Below are positions 1 to 5,405 of a stretch of 5,405 bases of DNA, one piece after another. The stretch comes from an uncultured Halieaceae bacterium (GTDB lineage Bacteria; Pseudomonadota; Gammaproteobacteria; Pseudomonadales; Halieaceae). The number at the start of each line of letters is the position of its first letter. Position 1 is the stretch's first letter. The stretch lies in NCBI GenBank assembly GCA_938045215.1, contig CALINF010000006.1:1-5405 (forward strand), written 5' to 3'. The notes beneath the pieces are model-generated. The model was not told the origin of the DNA, ran no database searches, and saw nothing but the letters and a program-made list of their open reading frames with translations. The position numbers and the translations under genes are program-made.

Positions 1-162
1 CTGACCACTGAGAATACGTGCCAGACTGGTCTTGCCTGCACCGTTAGGTCCCAGGCATGCCCAGTGCTCGCCCGGCCCCAGTGTCCAGTCGATATCGACA
101 AGCGCGGGCAGCGCGCGGTAGACAAGGCTGACGCCGCGCAGCTGCAGTAGAGGTGGAGTCAG
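1..162 (-). CDS. ABC-type ATPase, N-terminal part (cut by the left edge), possibly ModF/PhrA-like
   Basis: The first 54 codons of an ATP-binding cassette protein are visible; the rest lies beyond base 1. The reading frame gives an N-terminal beta strand (LLQLRGVSLVYR) with Tyr15 where ABC proteins place the adenine-stacking A-loop aromatic. A canonical Walker A follows, GPNGAGKT at residues 38-45 with Lys44 as the phosphate-binding lysine. The text around it, GEHWACLGPNGAGKTSLA, has a Trp shortly before the P-loop, which reminds me of ModF/PhrA-type soluble ABC ATPases more than of import or export ATPases; this subfamily call is weak. The frame is open from about base 213 with no ATG, GTG or TTG before the Walker A. 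The best start is a CTG at 162-160, overlapping the TGA of the upstream lipoprotein gene as CTGA, which puts the start at a normal distance from the A-loop. No clear ribosome binding site precedes it, so translation is probably coupled to the upstream gene. Signature, Walker B and any second cassette cannot be seen. Confidence 0.8.
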   Translation of the reverse strand, partial: MTPPLLQLRGVSLVYRALPALVDIDWTLGPGEHWACLGPNGAGKTSLARILSGQ

Positions 163-2111
163 GGTGTGTACCAGATCGGTGAGCTGTAGGCGCGCTGCTG
201 ATTCACGAGTTGATCATCGCCCATGCCTTCGGGCATCTCAGCGCCATAGTCCTTGATATCGTGAGCCGTCCAGCGAGGTGTGGGAATCTCCAGCACCCTC
301 ACGTAATAAAATGCGGCCTGGTCTGGCTCGAAGTTCGGGTCGGTCCAGGTTGCAGAGAGCGTCTCTGCACCAATGGTGTTTTCATAGCTGGCGGTCGCCA
401 CATCAACAGTACTGCCCACTGGCGGGAGTTTGCCGTCAGCACCGGGCTGACGCGTATCTGCATCACCCCAGACCACATCGAAGACTGTTTCCTGACGATT
501 ACCATCGTCATCCAGCCAACCCTTCACAATCTGTGCACGATCGAGGTTGCCACCATTGGGGTCGCGCAGCGCAGAGACCATAAACGTGGGTGCGTCGCCG
601 CTTTGGTTGGCACTCAGGTCACCGCCCATGGGAACACCCCGCGCATAACCTCGTGCTGCCATGTCATCTGCTATGACGTCCTCGCTGGTAAAATCCCAGC
701 CACCGTAGAAGCGTAGAATCATACGTGGGCCCGTGGTGGCATAAACTTCCTTGCGCATCATCGCATCGAAGATGGATTCGCGCGTATTCTCACTTGCCCA
801 CACACCGGCGTAGCCTGAGGCCAGTTGTTCCCAGCCCTCGATTCGTATCTGATTAATTTCCGCCATCGCGTGTTCAAGGCGTTTGGGTCCGGGTTCAGTG
901 CCTGAGTGTTTGCCAAAAAACTCATTGCTGTCAGCAGTGGCCAGTGAGGTGTGTGAATCGGTGGAGCCGATCACGGCAAACTTGTAGGGGTTAACACCCT
1001 CACGCTGCTCGATTTCCAAACCCATCTTCAACGCCTCACGCGCATACTCGTACTGCAGCATGTCCTGGGTTTTCAGCTCGCTGGCGTTGAGGTTGGCCCT
1101 GTCCCATTGCCCAAAATCGGCAAACTCATCATTGGGAGATAGAAACGGGTGTGCCTCACCGTCGCCCTTGATCTGGGTGATTTCGTACAGCGGCTCCCAG
1201 CGCATACGTGTAGTGGCATAGGCAGTATCGACTTTGCCACCGTCGTAGCTTTCAATCAGCGGAAACATAATGCCATTGCTCAGGTTGCCATTGTGGGCGA
1301 TGGCCAGTATCTGGCCGCCAGTCGTTTGTTCGTAGTTACCCAACCACTTCCACAGGTCTCGTGGGTTGGGGCTGCCCTCGGGAGCTTCCGTGGTATAGGG
1401 CATAATCTGATCGGCCTTGTCCGCCCCATCGCGATAGATCACCACGCGGTGCATGTTTGCACCAGGTGGTATCAGCGAGGTCCACTCGTAGCCGATCATG
1501 GCGGTGAATTCGCCTGGATCATTAGCGTTTTCTGCGGCGCTGGTAACTGCTTGCCACGCGGACTCAAAGCTGGCCATGCCCGGGCGAATCGACAGCGCGT
1601 CCGGGAATGTGCCCCGCGATATCATATCCACCAATTCAAGCGCCGCCTTTACCGCTTCCTGTCCGCCGGTCTGTATCATTTCATACCAGCGCTTCCCCGT
1701 TTCATTGGCCAGAAATGCAGGATCTCCTGCGGCCAGCTTGGGGAAGAAACCGAGGTTGTCGGAGTGGTCAGACACCACGAGAAAATCCAGAGGCTCGGCG
1801 AGTTGCGCTTTTACTCCGGTGGAGCTGGTGACGGCCTCGCCTTTTGCGAAGCGATAGGCATCTTCTGGCGGCAGGCGATTGCCGAATAGGCCCGCATCCA
1901 TTGAGTATGAGGTATGCAGGTGGGTATCACCCCAGAAAACCGCGGTGGGGTGCTGGTCTGTACTTGCCTCCTGGGCCTCCGGTGCAGTCGCCGCCGCAAC
2001 CGGTTCGATTGACGATTCCCTGGCTGCCGGTGTGTCGGCCACGTCCTGGCTACAGGCGGATAGTGCAGTAAGTAGTGCGATAGTTAGTGCTGTCTGTGTG
2101 AGTGGTTTCAT
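159..2111 (-). CDS. DUF3604 family lipoprotein with PHP-like metal-binding motifs
   Basis: A 650-residue predicted outer-membrane lipoprotein. Residues 1-20 form a lipoprotein signal peptide ending in the lipobox LSAC (Cys20). Ser at +2 argues against inner-membrane retention. An Ala/Glu/Pro/Thr-rich linker follows to about residue 53. The catalytic-type domain opens with GDTHLHTS (Asp62, His64, His66), then VVSDHSD (Asp115, His116), GYEWTS (Glu209), IAHNGN (His273) and GSTDSHTS (Asp385, His387). This order of His/Asp motifs resembles PHP-type metal-dependent hydrolases and matches DUF3604 as I know it. The C-terminal 200 residues look beta-rich and end in a WTAHD / SSPIWYTP region. The substrate is unknown; a phosphoester or amide hydrolase in the periplasm or at the outer membrane is inference. 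I chose the ATG at 2111 over one at 2147 because GAGG lies 6 bases upstream, the signal peptide then has normal length, and a TATAAT sequence overlaps the longer start. The gene overlaps the downstream ABC ATPase by 4 bases, suggesting co-expression. Confidence 0.9.
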   Translation of the reverse strand: MKPLTQTALTIALLTALSACSQDVADTPAARESSIEPVAAATAPEAQEASTDQHPTAVFWGDTHLHTSYSMDAGLFGNRLPPEDAYRFAKGEAVTSSTGVKAQLAEPLDFLVVSDHSDNLGFFPKLAAGDPAFLANETGKRWYEMIQTGGQEAVKAALELVDMISRGTFPDALSIRPGMASFESAWQAVTSAAENANDPGEFTAMIGYEWTSLIPPGANMHRVVIYRDGADKADQIMPYTTEAPEGSPNPRDLWKWLGNYEQTTGGQILAIAHNGNLSNGIMFPLIESYDGGKVDTAYATTRMRWEPLYEITQIKGDGEAHPFLSPNDEFADFGQWDRANLNASELKTQDMLQYEYAREALKMGLEIEQREGVNPYKFAVIGSTDSHTSLATADSNEFFGKHSGTEPGPKRLEHAMAEINQIRIEGWEQLASGYAGVWASENTRESIFDAMMRKEVYATTGPRMILRFYGGWDFTSEDVIADDMAARGYARGVPMGGDLSANQSGDAPTFMVSALRDPNGGNLDRAQIVKGWLDDDGNRQETVFDVVWGDADTRQPGADGKLPPVGSTVDVATASYENTIGAETLSATWTDPNFEPDQAAFYYVRVLEIPTPRWTAHDIKDYGAEMPEGMGDDQLVNQQRAYSSPIWYTP

Positions 2112-2117
2112 GGGCTG

Positions 2118-2121
2118 CCTC
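2118..2121 (-). promoter_or_regulatory. Ribosome binding site of the DUF3604 lipoprotein
   Basis: The minus strand reads TGAGGCAGCCC followed by ATG. GAGG is complementary to the 16S 3' end and lies 6 bases from the ATG at 2111. It decides for the 650-residue form over a 662-residue form starting at 2147. Confidence 0.6.
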
Positions 2122-2145
2122 AGGGGATGGCTTGCAAGAGTTTTC

Positions 2146-2151
2146 ATTATA
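2146..2151 (-). promoter_or_regulatory. Candidate -10 element for the DUF3604/ABC unit
   Basis: The minus strand carries a perfect TATAAT, whose last three bases overlap the ATG at 2147. A transcript starting about 7 bases downstream would have a leader of roughly 28 bases before the ATG at 2111 and would exclude the upstream ATG. No good -35 hexamer stands at 16-18 bases (GCATGT at 17) and there is no extended -10 TG, so this is a weak or activator-dependent promoter if real. Confidence 0.35.
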
Positions 2152-2178
2152 CCTTCAGTGTAGCTGTGACATGCTTGC

Positions 2179-2207
2179 TTGTCAGCGTGACGATGCGCTG
2201 GCTTAAT
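2179..2207 (+). promoter_or_regulatory. Candidate promoter of the Nudix hydrolase gene
   Basis: TTGTCA (2179-2184, five of six matches to the -35 consensus) and CTTAAT (2202-2207, four of six to the -10) are separated by 17 bases. The -10 overlaps the ATG at 2206. Transcription would then begin near 2214, leaving the in-frame GTG at 2236 as the usable start. It lies back to back with the minus-strand TATAAT, so this roughly 120-base region may drive both directions. The matches are modest and could be chance. Confidence 0.3.
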
Positions 2208-2856
2208 GCCCAGTGTCTATTCTCGTGGAAGTCCCGTGTCAGTTCCCCTGTTGCAACTCATTGAAGACAAGCTGGCAGATCATACGCCGTCCAGGCCGCG
2301 CCTGCGTCGGTTTATGAAGCGATCAGCCGTGGCGCTTATTTTGCAGATACGCGAGGGCGAGTTGAATGTCCTGATGATTAAACGCGCTGATAGACAAGGT
2401 GATCCCTGGTCTGGGCATATGGCATTTCCGGGTGGTCGTATGGACGCTACAGACGCGCATGGCTTTGCTACGGCGGTGCGAGAAACGCAGGAAGAGGTGG
2501 GGCTGACGCTGGTGGAGTCCGATCGGTGTATTGGTCGCCTGTCGGAGATTAACGCCCGGCCCGACAAGCTCGCTCTTGGCATGGCAGTTACGCCGTTCGT
2601 TTTTCGCCTGGAGCGTGAGGTTGAGTTTACGCCCAACTACGAGGTTGCTGAGGTCGTGTGGATTCCGCTGGAGTTTTTGCTCGATACTGACAATCGCACG
2701 ACGATGGTGTGGGAGCGTGGCGCTGTAAAAGTGCCTCTGCCGTGTTACCTGTACGAGGGACGTCGCATCTGGGGTTTGTCGCTGATGATGCTCGACGAGT
2801 TAATGGATCTGGTGGAGGGTAAGAATCCCGGGCGAAAGAACTGGCGTCGCCGCTAG
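2206..2856 (+). CDS. Nudix hydrolase, CoA pyrophosphatase-like (NudL-related)
   Basis: A 216-residue cytoplasmic Nudix protein. The fold begins near residue 40 (SAVALILQI), followed by LMIKRADRQGDPWSGHMAFPGGR (about 56-78) and the Nudix helix core RETQEEVGL (Arg92, Glu93, Glu96, Glu97, Gly99), whose glutamates bind the catalytic Mg2+. The upstream Gly and Glu of the strict GX5EX7REUXEEXGU pattern are replaced by Arg78 and Ala84, as also happens in NudL proteins. The KR...G..AFPGG segment places it with CoA pyrophosphatases, which split CoA into 3',5'-ADP and 4'-phosphopantetheine. However, the His usual in that motif (H.G.VAFPGG) is Trp68 here, so CoA as substrate is not assured. The length fits the family. 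The start is open: the ATG at 2206 has no ribosome binding site, while the in-frame GTG at 2236 follows GGAAG (imperfect, 4-base spacing) and gives an N-terminus SVPLLQLIEDKL that looks natural. The gene stands alone, divergent from the DUF3604 gene and convergent with the secreted protein gene. Confidence 0.88.
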   Translation: MPSVYSRGSPVSVPLLQLIEDKLADHTPSRPRLRRFMKRSAVALILQIREGELNVLMIKRADRQGDPWSGHMAFPGGRMDATDAHGFATAVRETQEEVGLTLVESDRCIGRLSEINARPDKLALGMAVTPFVFRLEREVEFTPNYEVAEVVWIPLEFLLDTDNRTTMVWERGAVKVPLPCYLYEGRRIWGLSLMMLDELMDLVEGKNPGRKNWRRR

Positions 2857-2871
2857 GGCTCAGGTTCTAGC
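2852..2871 (+). terminator. Weak hairpin in the convergent gap
   Basis: GCTAGGG (2852-2858) can pair with TTCTAGC (2865-2871) around a 6-base loop. This gives five Watson-Crick pairs plus two G-U pairs, and overlaps the Nudix stop codon. No U-run follows, and on the other strand the two wobble pairs become A-C mismatches. It is the only candidate for ending the Nudix transcript in the 24-base gap, but it is poor; Rho-dependent ending is equally possible. Confidence 0.2.
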
Positions 2872-2880
2872 CGGCACACA

Positions 2881-3516
2881 TTACTCTGTGTCCTCCAGCT
2901 CCATGCTTGTGTTCCCGCGCAGGAATGCGCGCGTATCCAATATGAGCTCGCGCAGTGCCGGGTCTTCCTGACTGGCCTGAAGCAGCGATTCGTCACCTAT
3001 AGCCCCCGTCACATGCTGGGCGACCACGTCTACCAATACGGGCGTCATTTTCGGGTCGTGTACCCAGCGCGGTGCATTGATCAGGTTGCCGGTAACCACA
3101 TTACCCGAGCGTGACAGCCAGTAGCCACCGCAGCTCGATAGGCGATAATCCCCAATCCTTCCGTAGCTGATGTTGGGCGTAGTGGGGTCAAACCCTCCGG
3201 CAATCTCTTCGGTGATCTCATACAGTGCCATCACCCATTGTGATCCTACCGGGAACAGGTCTGGCTCGGGGCGGCAGTAGCTGCCAGCCTTGAGCCACAC
3301 TCGCACCTCGGGCATTGGGTCATTTCCACGGAGTGATCGCTCGATGGAAATATCTATCGAGTTGCCTTTGGTGCTTGCGATTGTGCCGCTGATAATCAGG
3401 TCTGTGCCTGGGTGTACTTCGGAGAAGGAGCCTTCCCAGAGGCATTCGCATTCGGCGAAAGCGCCTGCCGAGGCCAGTACGAGAATCAGTCCAACAAGTG
3501 TGGTGCGCCAGTTCAT
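2881..3516 (-). CDS. Secreted four-cysteine protein of unknown function, possibly NTR/TIMP-like
   Basis: A 211-residue protein I do not recognise by name. Residues 1-21 form a clear Sec signal peptide (Lys/Arg-poor but with Arg4, hydrophobic core LVGLILVLASAGA) with an AFA cleavage site. The mature protein starts ECEC, so Cys23 and Cys25 are almost at its N-terminus; the only other cysteines are Cys81 (SYCRP) and Cys129 (SSCGGYW). Four cysteines in an exported protein suggest two disulfides. The pattern of an N-terminal CxC, then a stretch like TDLIISGTIAS, a strand ending in a basic LRG, a Cys, and FPVGSQWVMALYE resembles bacterial proteins with an NTR/TIMP-type OB fold; this is inference from pattern only. 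The C-terminal 40 residues are acidic and probably helical. The ATG lies 6 bases after the hemB stop with no ribosome binding site, so it is probably translated by coupling as the last gene of hemL-hemB. A link to heme metabolism is suggested only by position. Confidence 0.8.
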   Translation of the reverse strand: MNWRTTLVGLILVLASAGAFAECECLWEGSFSEVHPGTDLIISGTIASTKGNSIDISIERSLRGNDPMPEVRVWLKAGSYCRPEPDLFPVGSQWVMALYEITEEIAGGFDPTTPNISYGRIGDYRLSSCGGYWLSRSGNVVTGNLINAPRWVHDPKMTPVLVDVVAQHVTGAIGDESLLQASQEDPALRELILDTRAFLRGNTSMELEDTE

Positions 3517-3522
3517 GCGGGG

Positions 3523-4530
3523 TTACTGCAGTGCGCGCGCCGCATCGAGGGCGAAGTAGGTCAGTATGCCGTCGCACCCGGCTCGTTTAAACGCGAGCAG
3601 AGACTCCATAGTCACAGCGTCGCGGTCCAGCCAGCCTTGAGCAAACGCTGCCTGGTGCATCGCATATTCGCCGCTTACCTGATAGGCAAAGGTTGGGGCG
3701 CGCAGCTCATCTTTAACCCGGCGCACGATATCCAGATAGGGCATGCCCGGCTTGACCATGATCATGTCGGCGCCTTCTTGCAGGTCCAGCGCGCACTCAT
3801 GCAGGGCCTCATCGCTATTGCCCGGATCCATCTGGTAACTGTATTTGTTGCCGCCCTTGATGTTGCCAGAAGAACCTACCGCATCGCGGAACGGGCCGTA
3901 ATAGCTAGATGCATACTTGGCCGAATACGCCATGATCAACGTATTGTGAAAACTCTCTTGCTCGAGTTGGGTGCGAATGGCGCCAATGCGGCCATCCATC
4001 ATGTCTGACGGCGCGACAACGTCGGCACCCGCCGCGGCGTGTGACAACGCCTGCTTCACCAGTACCTCGGTGGTCACGTCGTTCAACACATAACCGGACT
4101 CATTGATAATGCCGTCCTGGCCATGCGTGGTAAACGGGTCAAGCGCAACATCCGTGATCACGCCCAGGTCAGGCAGTGCGTCCTTTAATGCTTTGACAGC
4201 GCGTTGTACCAGGCCGTCGGGATTGAATGCTTCTTCTGCCAATAGAGTTTTGCCTTGCGCACCGACAACGGGAAACAGCGCGATAGCGGGAACGCCCAGC
4301 AGTTGCAACTCGCGCGCCTGGTTGACCAGAAGGTCAATGCTGAGACGCTCGATACCGGGCATGGACGGCACCAGTTCGCGCTGGCTATCGCCCTCCAGAA
4401 CAAATACCGGAAATATCAGGTCTGCGGGAGACAGGTGGCTCTCCCTCACCAGTTGTCGGGAGAACGCGTTAGCGCGCAGGCGGCGCATGCGAGTCTGGGG
4501 GAAAGCGCCACGCTGGCTGCTGAAGGTCAT
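3523..4530 (-). CDS. hemB: Delta-aminolevulinic acid dehydratase (porphobilinogen synthase), Mg-type
   Basis: A cytoplasmic enzyme joining two 5-aminolevulinate molecules to porphobilinogen, the second committed step of tetrapyrrole synthesis. At 335 residues it is full length for the family. Both Schiff-base lysines are present: Lys205 in MAYSAKYASSYYGPFRDA and Lys260 in MVKPGMPYLDIV. Also present is the phosphate/substrate region PSDMMDGRIGAIR (174-186). The metal loop DVALDPFTTHGQDG (127-140) has Ala129, Asp131 and Asp139 where zinc enzymes such as that of E. coli carry three cysteines. This is the Pseudomonas aeruginosa arrangement, so no catalytic zinc is expected and Mg2+ acts allosterically. 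An N-terminal arm (about residues 1-33, Arg-rich RMRRLRAN) is typical of the octamer-forming enzyme. The ATG at 4530 is supported by AGGAG 9 bases upstream. It lies 55 bases downstream of hemL and 6 bases upstream of the secreted-protein gene, on the same strand. Confidence 0.98.
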   Translation of the reverse strand: MTFSSQRGAFPQTRMRRLRANAFSRQLVRESHLSPADLIFPVFVLEGDSQRELVPSMPGIERLSIDLLVNQARELQLLGVPAIALFPVVGAQGKTLLAEEAFNPDGLVQRAVKALKDALPDLGVITDVALDPFTTHGQDGIINESGYVLNDVTTEVLVKQALSHAAAGADVVAPSDMMDGRIGAIRTQLEQESFHNTLIMAYSAKYASSYYGPFRDAVGSSGNIKGGNKYSYQMDPGNSDEALHECALDLQEGADMIMVKPGMPYLDIVRRVKDELRAPTFAYQVSGEYAMHQAAFAQGWLDRDAVTMESLLAFKRAGCDGILTYFALDAARALQ

Positions 4531-4539
4531 GGTCTTATG

Positions 4540-4544
4540 CTCCT
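4540..4544 (-). promoter_or_regulatory. Ribosome binding site of hemB
   Basis: The minus strand reads AGGAG followed by 9 bases and the hemB ATG. It is the strongest ribosome binding site in the window, fitting independent initiation of hemB on the shared hemL message. The rest of the hemL-hemB gap (4531-4585) shows no terminator and no convincing promoter. Confidence 0.6.
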
Positions 4545-4585
4545 GATGTGTTGACGGGTCGGGATACGCGACTCATACACGTACG

Positions 4586-5405
4586 CTACAGGCTGGCGAA
4601 CGCTGCCGCCGATGCTACCACGGTTTCTTCAATGTCGGCGTCAGTGTGAGCTGCCGACATAAAGCCCGCCTCGTAAGAGGCAGGCGCCAGATAAACACCC
4701 GAATCCAGCATGTGATGAAAGAATTGATTGAACGCCTCGTTGTTGCAGGCCATTACCTGGGCATAATTGCTCACTGTGTCGGCCTCAGTGAAAAACCCTC
4801 CAAACATTGTGCCGGCATGGTTGGTGGTAAACGGCACGCCGGCCTTCGCTGCAGCGCGTTCCATGCCCGCACATAATTGTGCGGTGCGTTCAAACATCGG
4901 CTCGTAGAAACCCTCTTCCGAAATAATCTCCATTGCTGCAAGGCCCGCGGCCATCGCAATGGGGTTGCCCGACAGAGTACCTGCCTGATAGACAGGCCCG
5001 GTGGGGGCGATCTGTTCCATAATGTCGCGCTTGCCACCGAAAGCGCCAACTGGCATGCCGCCCCCGAGAATTTTACCCAAAGTGGTGATATCTGCGTCGA
5101 TGCCGTAGTAGCCCTGCGCGCCTTGCAGTCCAAAGCGAAAACCTGTCATGACCTCATCCAGAATCAGCAATGCACCACTGTGTGTGCAGACCTCACGTAG
5201 TGTTTCGAGAAAGCCCGGTTGTGGTGGTATGCAGTTCATATTGCCTGCCACGGGCTCGACGATTACGCAGGCGATGTTTTCGCCATGTTGGGCGAAAGCT
5301 TCACGTACGCCCTCGGCATCGTTATACGTGAGCGTCATGGTGTGATCGGCGAGTGATTCGGGAACGCCGGGTGAGCTGGGCACGCCCATCGTGAGCGCGC
5401 CAGAG
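4586..5405 (-). CDS. hemL: Glutamate-1-semialdehyde 2,1-aminomutase, C-terminal part (cut by the right edge)
   Basis: A PLP enzyme that turns glutamate-1-semialdehyde into 5-aminolevulinate, the last step of the C5 route feeding HemB. About 272 residues of an expected ~427 are visible. The frame is open to base 5404, where it reads SGALT just before the first internal Met (5389), so that Met is not the start. Family landmarks in order are GVPSSPGVP, the VIVEPVAGNMN segment, ILDEVMTGFR with the Asp that contacts the PLP ring nitrogen (codon near 5158-5156), TTLGKILGGGMP with the Schiff-base Lys (codon 5074-5072, equivalent to about Lys265 of the full enzyme), YQAGTLSGNPIAMAAG, and the C-terminal YLAPASYEAGFMSAAHTD. 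It is a class III aminotransferase-fold protein and normally a cytoplasmic dimer. Nothing looks damaged. It ends in TAG, 55 bases before hemB, giving pathway order in the operon. Its own promoter is outside the window. Confidence 0.98.
   Translation of the reverse strand, partial: SGALTMGVPSSPGVPESLADHTMTLTYNDAEGVREAFAQHGENIACVIVEPVAGNMNCIPPQPGFLETLREVCTHSGALLILDEVMTGFRFGLQGAQGYYGIDADITTLGKILGGGMPVGAFGGKRDIMEQIAPTGPVYQAGTLSGNPIAMAAGLAAMEIISEEGFYEPMFERTAQLCAGMERAAAKAGVPFTTNHAGTMFGGFFTEADTVSNYAQVMACNNEAFNQFFHHMLDSGVYLAPASYEAGFMSAAHTDADIEETVVASAAAFASL

Noticed and set aside
210..716. Plus-strand open frame of 168 codons opposite the 3' part of the DUF3604 gene
   Set aside because: It is an antisense shadow with an unusual Cys/His-rich composition and no recognisable motif or ribosome binding site.
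987..1000. Short near-palindrome GGGTTAACACCC
   Set aside because: It lies within the DUF3604 coding sequence, is imperfect, occurs once, and is explained by codons of the protein.
1149..1889. Plus-strand open frame of 246 codons opposite the DUF3604 gene
   Set aside because: It lies wholly antisense to a well supported gene, its translation shows no domain, and it is rich in Cys, His and Arg, as is usual for shadow frames of GC-rich genes.
2165..2186. Possible CRP-like site (TGTGA with a partial inverted half)
   Set aside because: The second half lacks a TCACA at the 6-base spacing; only one half-site is present.
3412..4008. Plus-strand open frame of 198 codons across the hemB/secreted-protein junction
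   Set aside because: It is antisense to two genes with clear protein features, and the translation has no family signal.
4586..5389. Reading hemL as a complete 267-residue gene starting at the ATG at 5389
   Set aside because: The frame continues to the window edge with residues SGALT that fit conserved HemL sequence, and the N-terminal third of the enzyme would be missing.

Overview
The window looks like core chromosome of a marine-type gammaproteobacterium. The reasons are a moderately GC-rich composition with uniform codon use, a HemB of the Pseudomonas kind (metal-site cysteines replaced by Ala/Asp/Asp), and a lipoprotein of the DUF3604 family, which I associate with marine Gamma- and Alphaproteobacteria. 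A place near Cellvibrionales/Halieaceae is a guess from gene content, not a demonstrated affiliation.

Layout, left to right. (1) Bases 1-162, minus strand: the first 54 codons of an ABC-type ATPase with a perfect Walker A motif, running off the left edge. (2) 159-2111, minus: a 650-residue DUF3604 lipoprotein with PHP-like metal-binding motifs, directly upstream of the ATPase gene and overlapping it by 4 bases. (3) 2112-2235: a short divergent regulatory region. (4) 2206-2856, plus: a Nudix hydrolase related to CoA pyrophosphatases. (5) 2857-2880: a 24-base convergent gap. (6) 2881-3516, minus: a small secreted four-cysteine protein of unknown function, possibly with an NTR/TIMP-like fold. 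(7) 3523-4530, minus: hemB. (8) 4586-5405, minus: the C-terminal two thirds of hemL, running off the right edge.

The right half reads as one transcription unit, hemL > hemB > secreted protein. HemL makes 5-aminolevulinate from glutamate-1-semialdehyde and HemB condenses two molecules of it to porphobilinogen, so consecutive steps of the C5 tetrapyrrole route are encoded in pathway order. The left half is a second minus-strand unit, DUF3604 lipoprotein > ABC ATPase, divergent from the Nudix gene.

I find no RNA gene, CRISPR array, insertion sequence, long repeat or phage gene, and coding density is very high. I do not see an undescribed multi-gene system. The points most worth a second look are the absence of any ATG/GTG/TTG start for the ABC ATPase, the secreted cysteine protein at the end of the heme operon, and the two divergent genes whose longest-ORF starts overlap predicted -10 elements.
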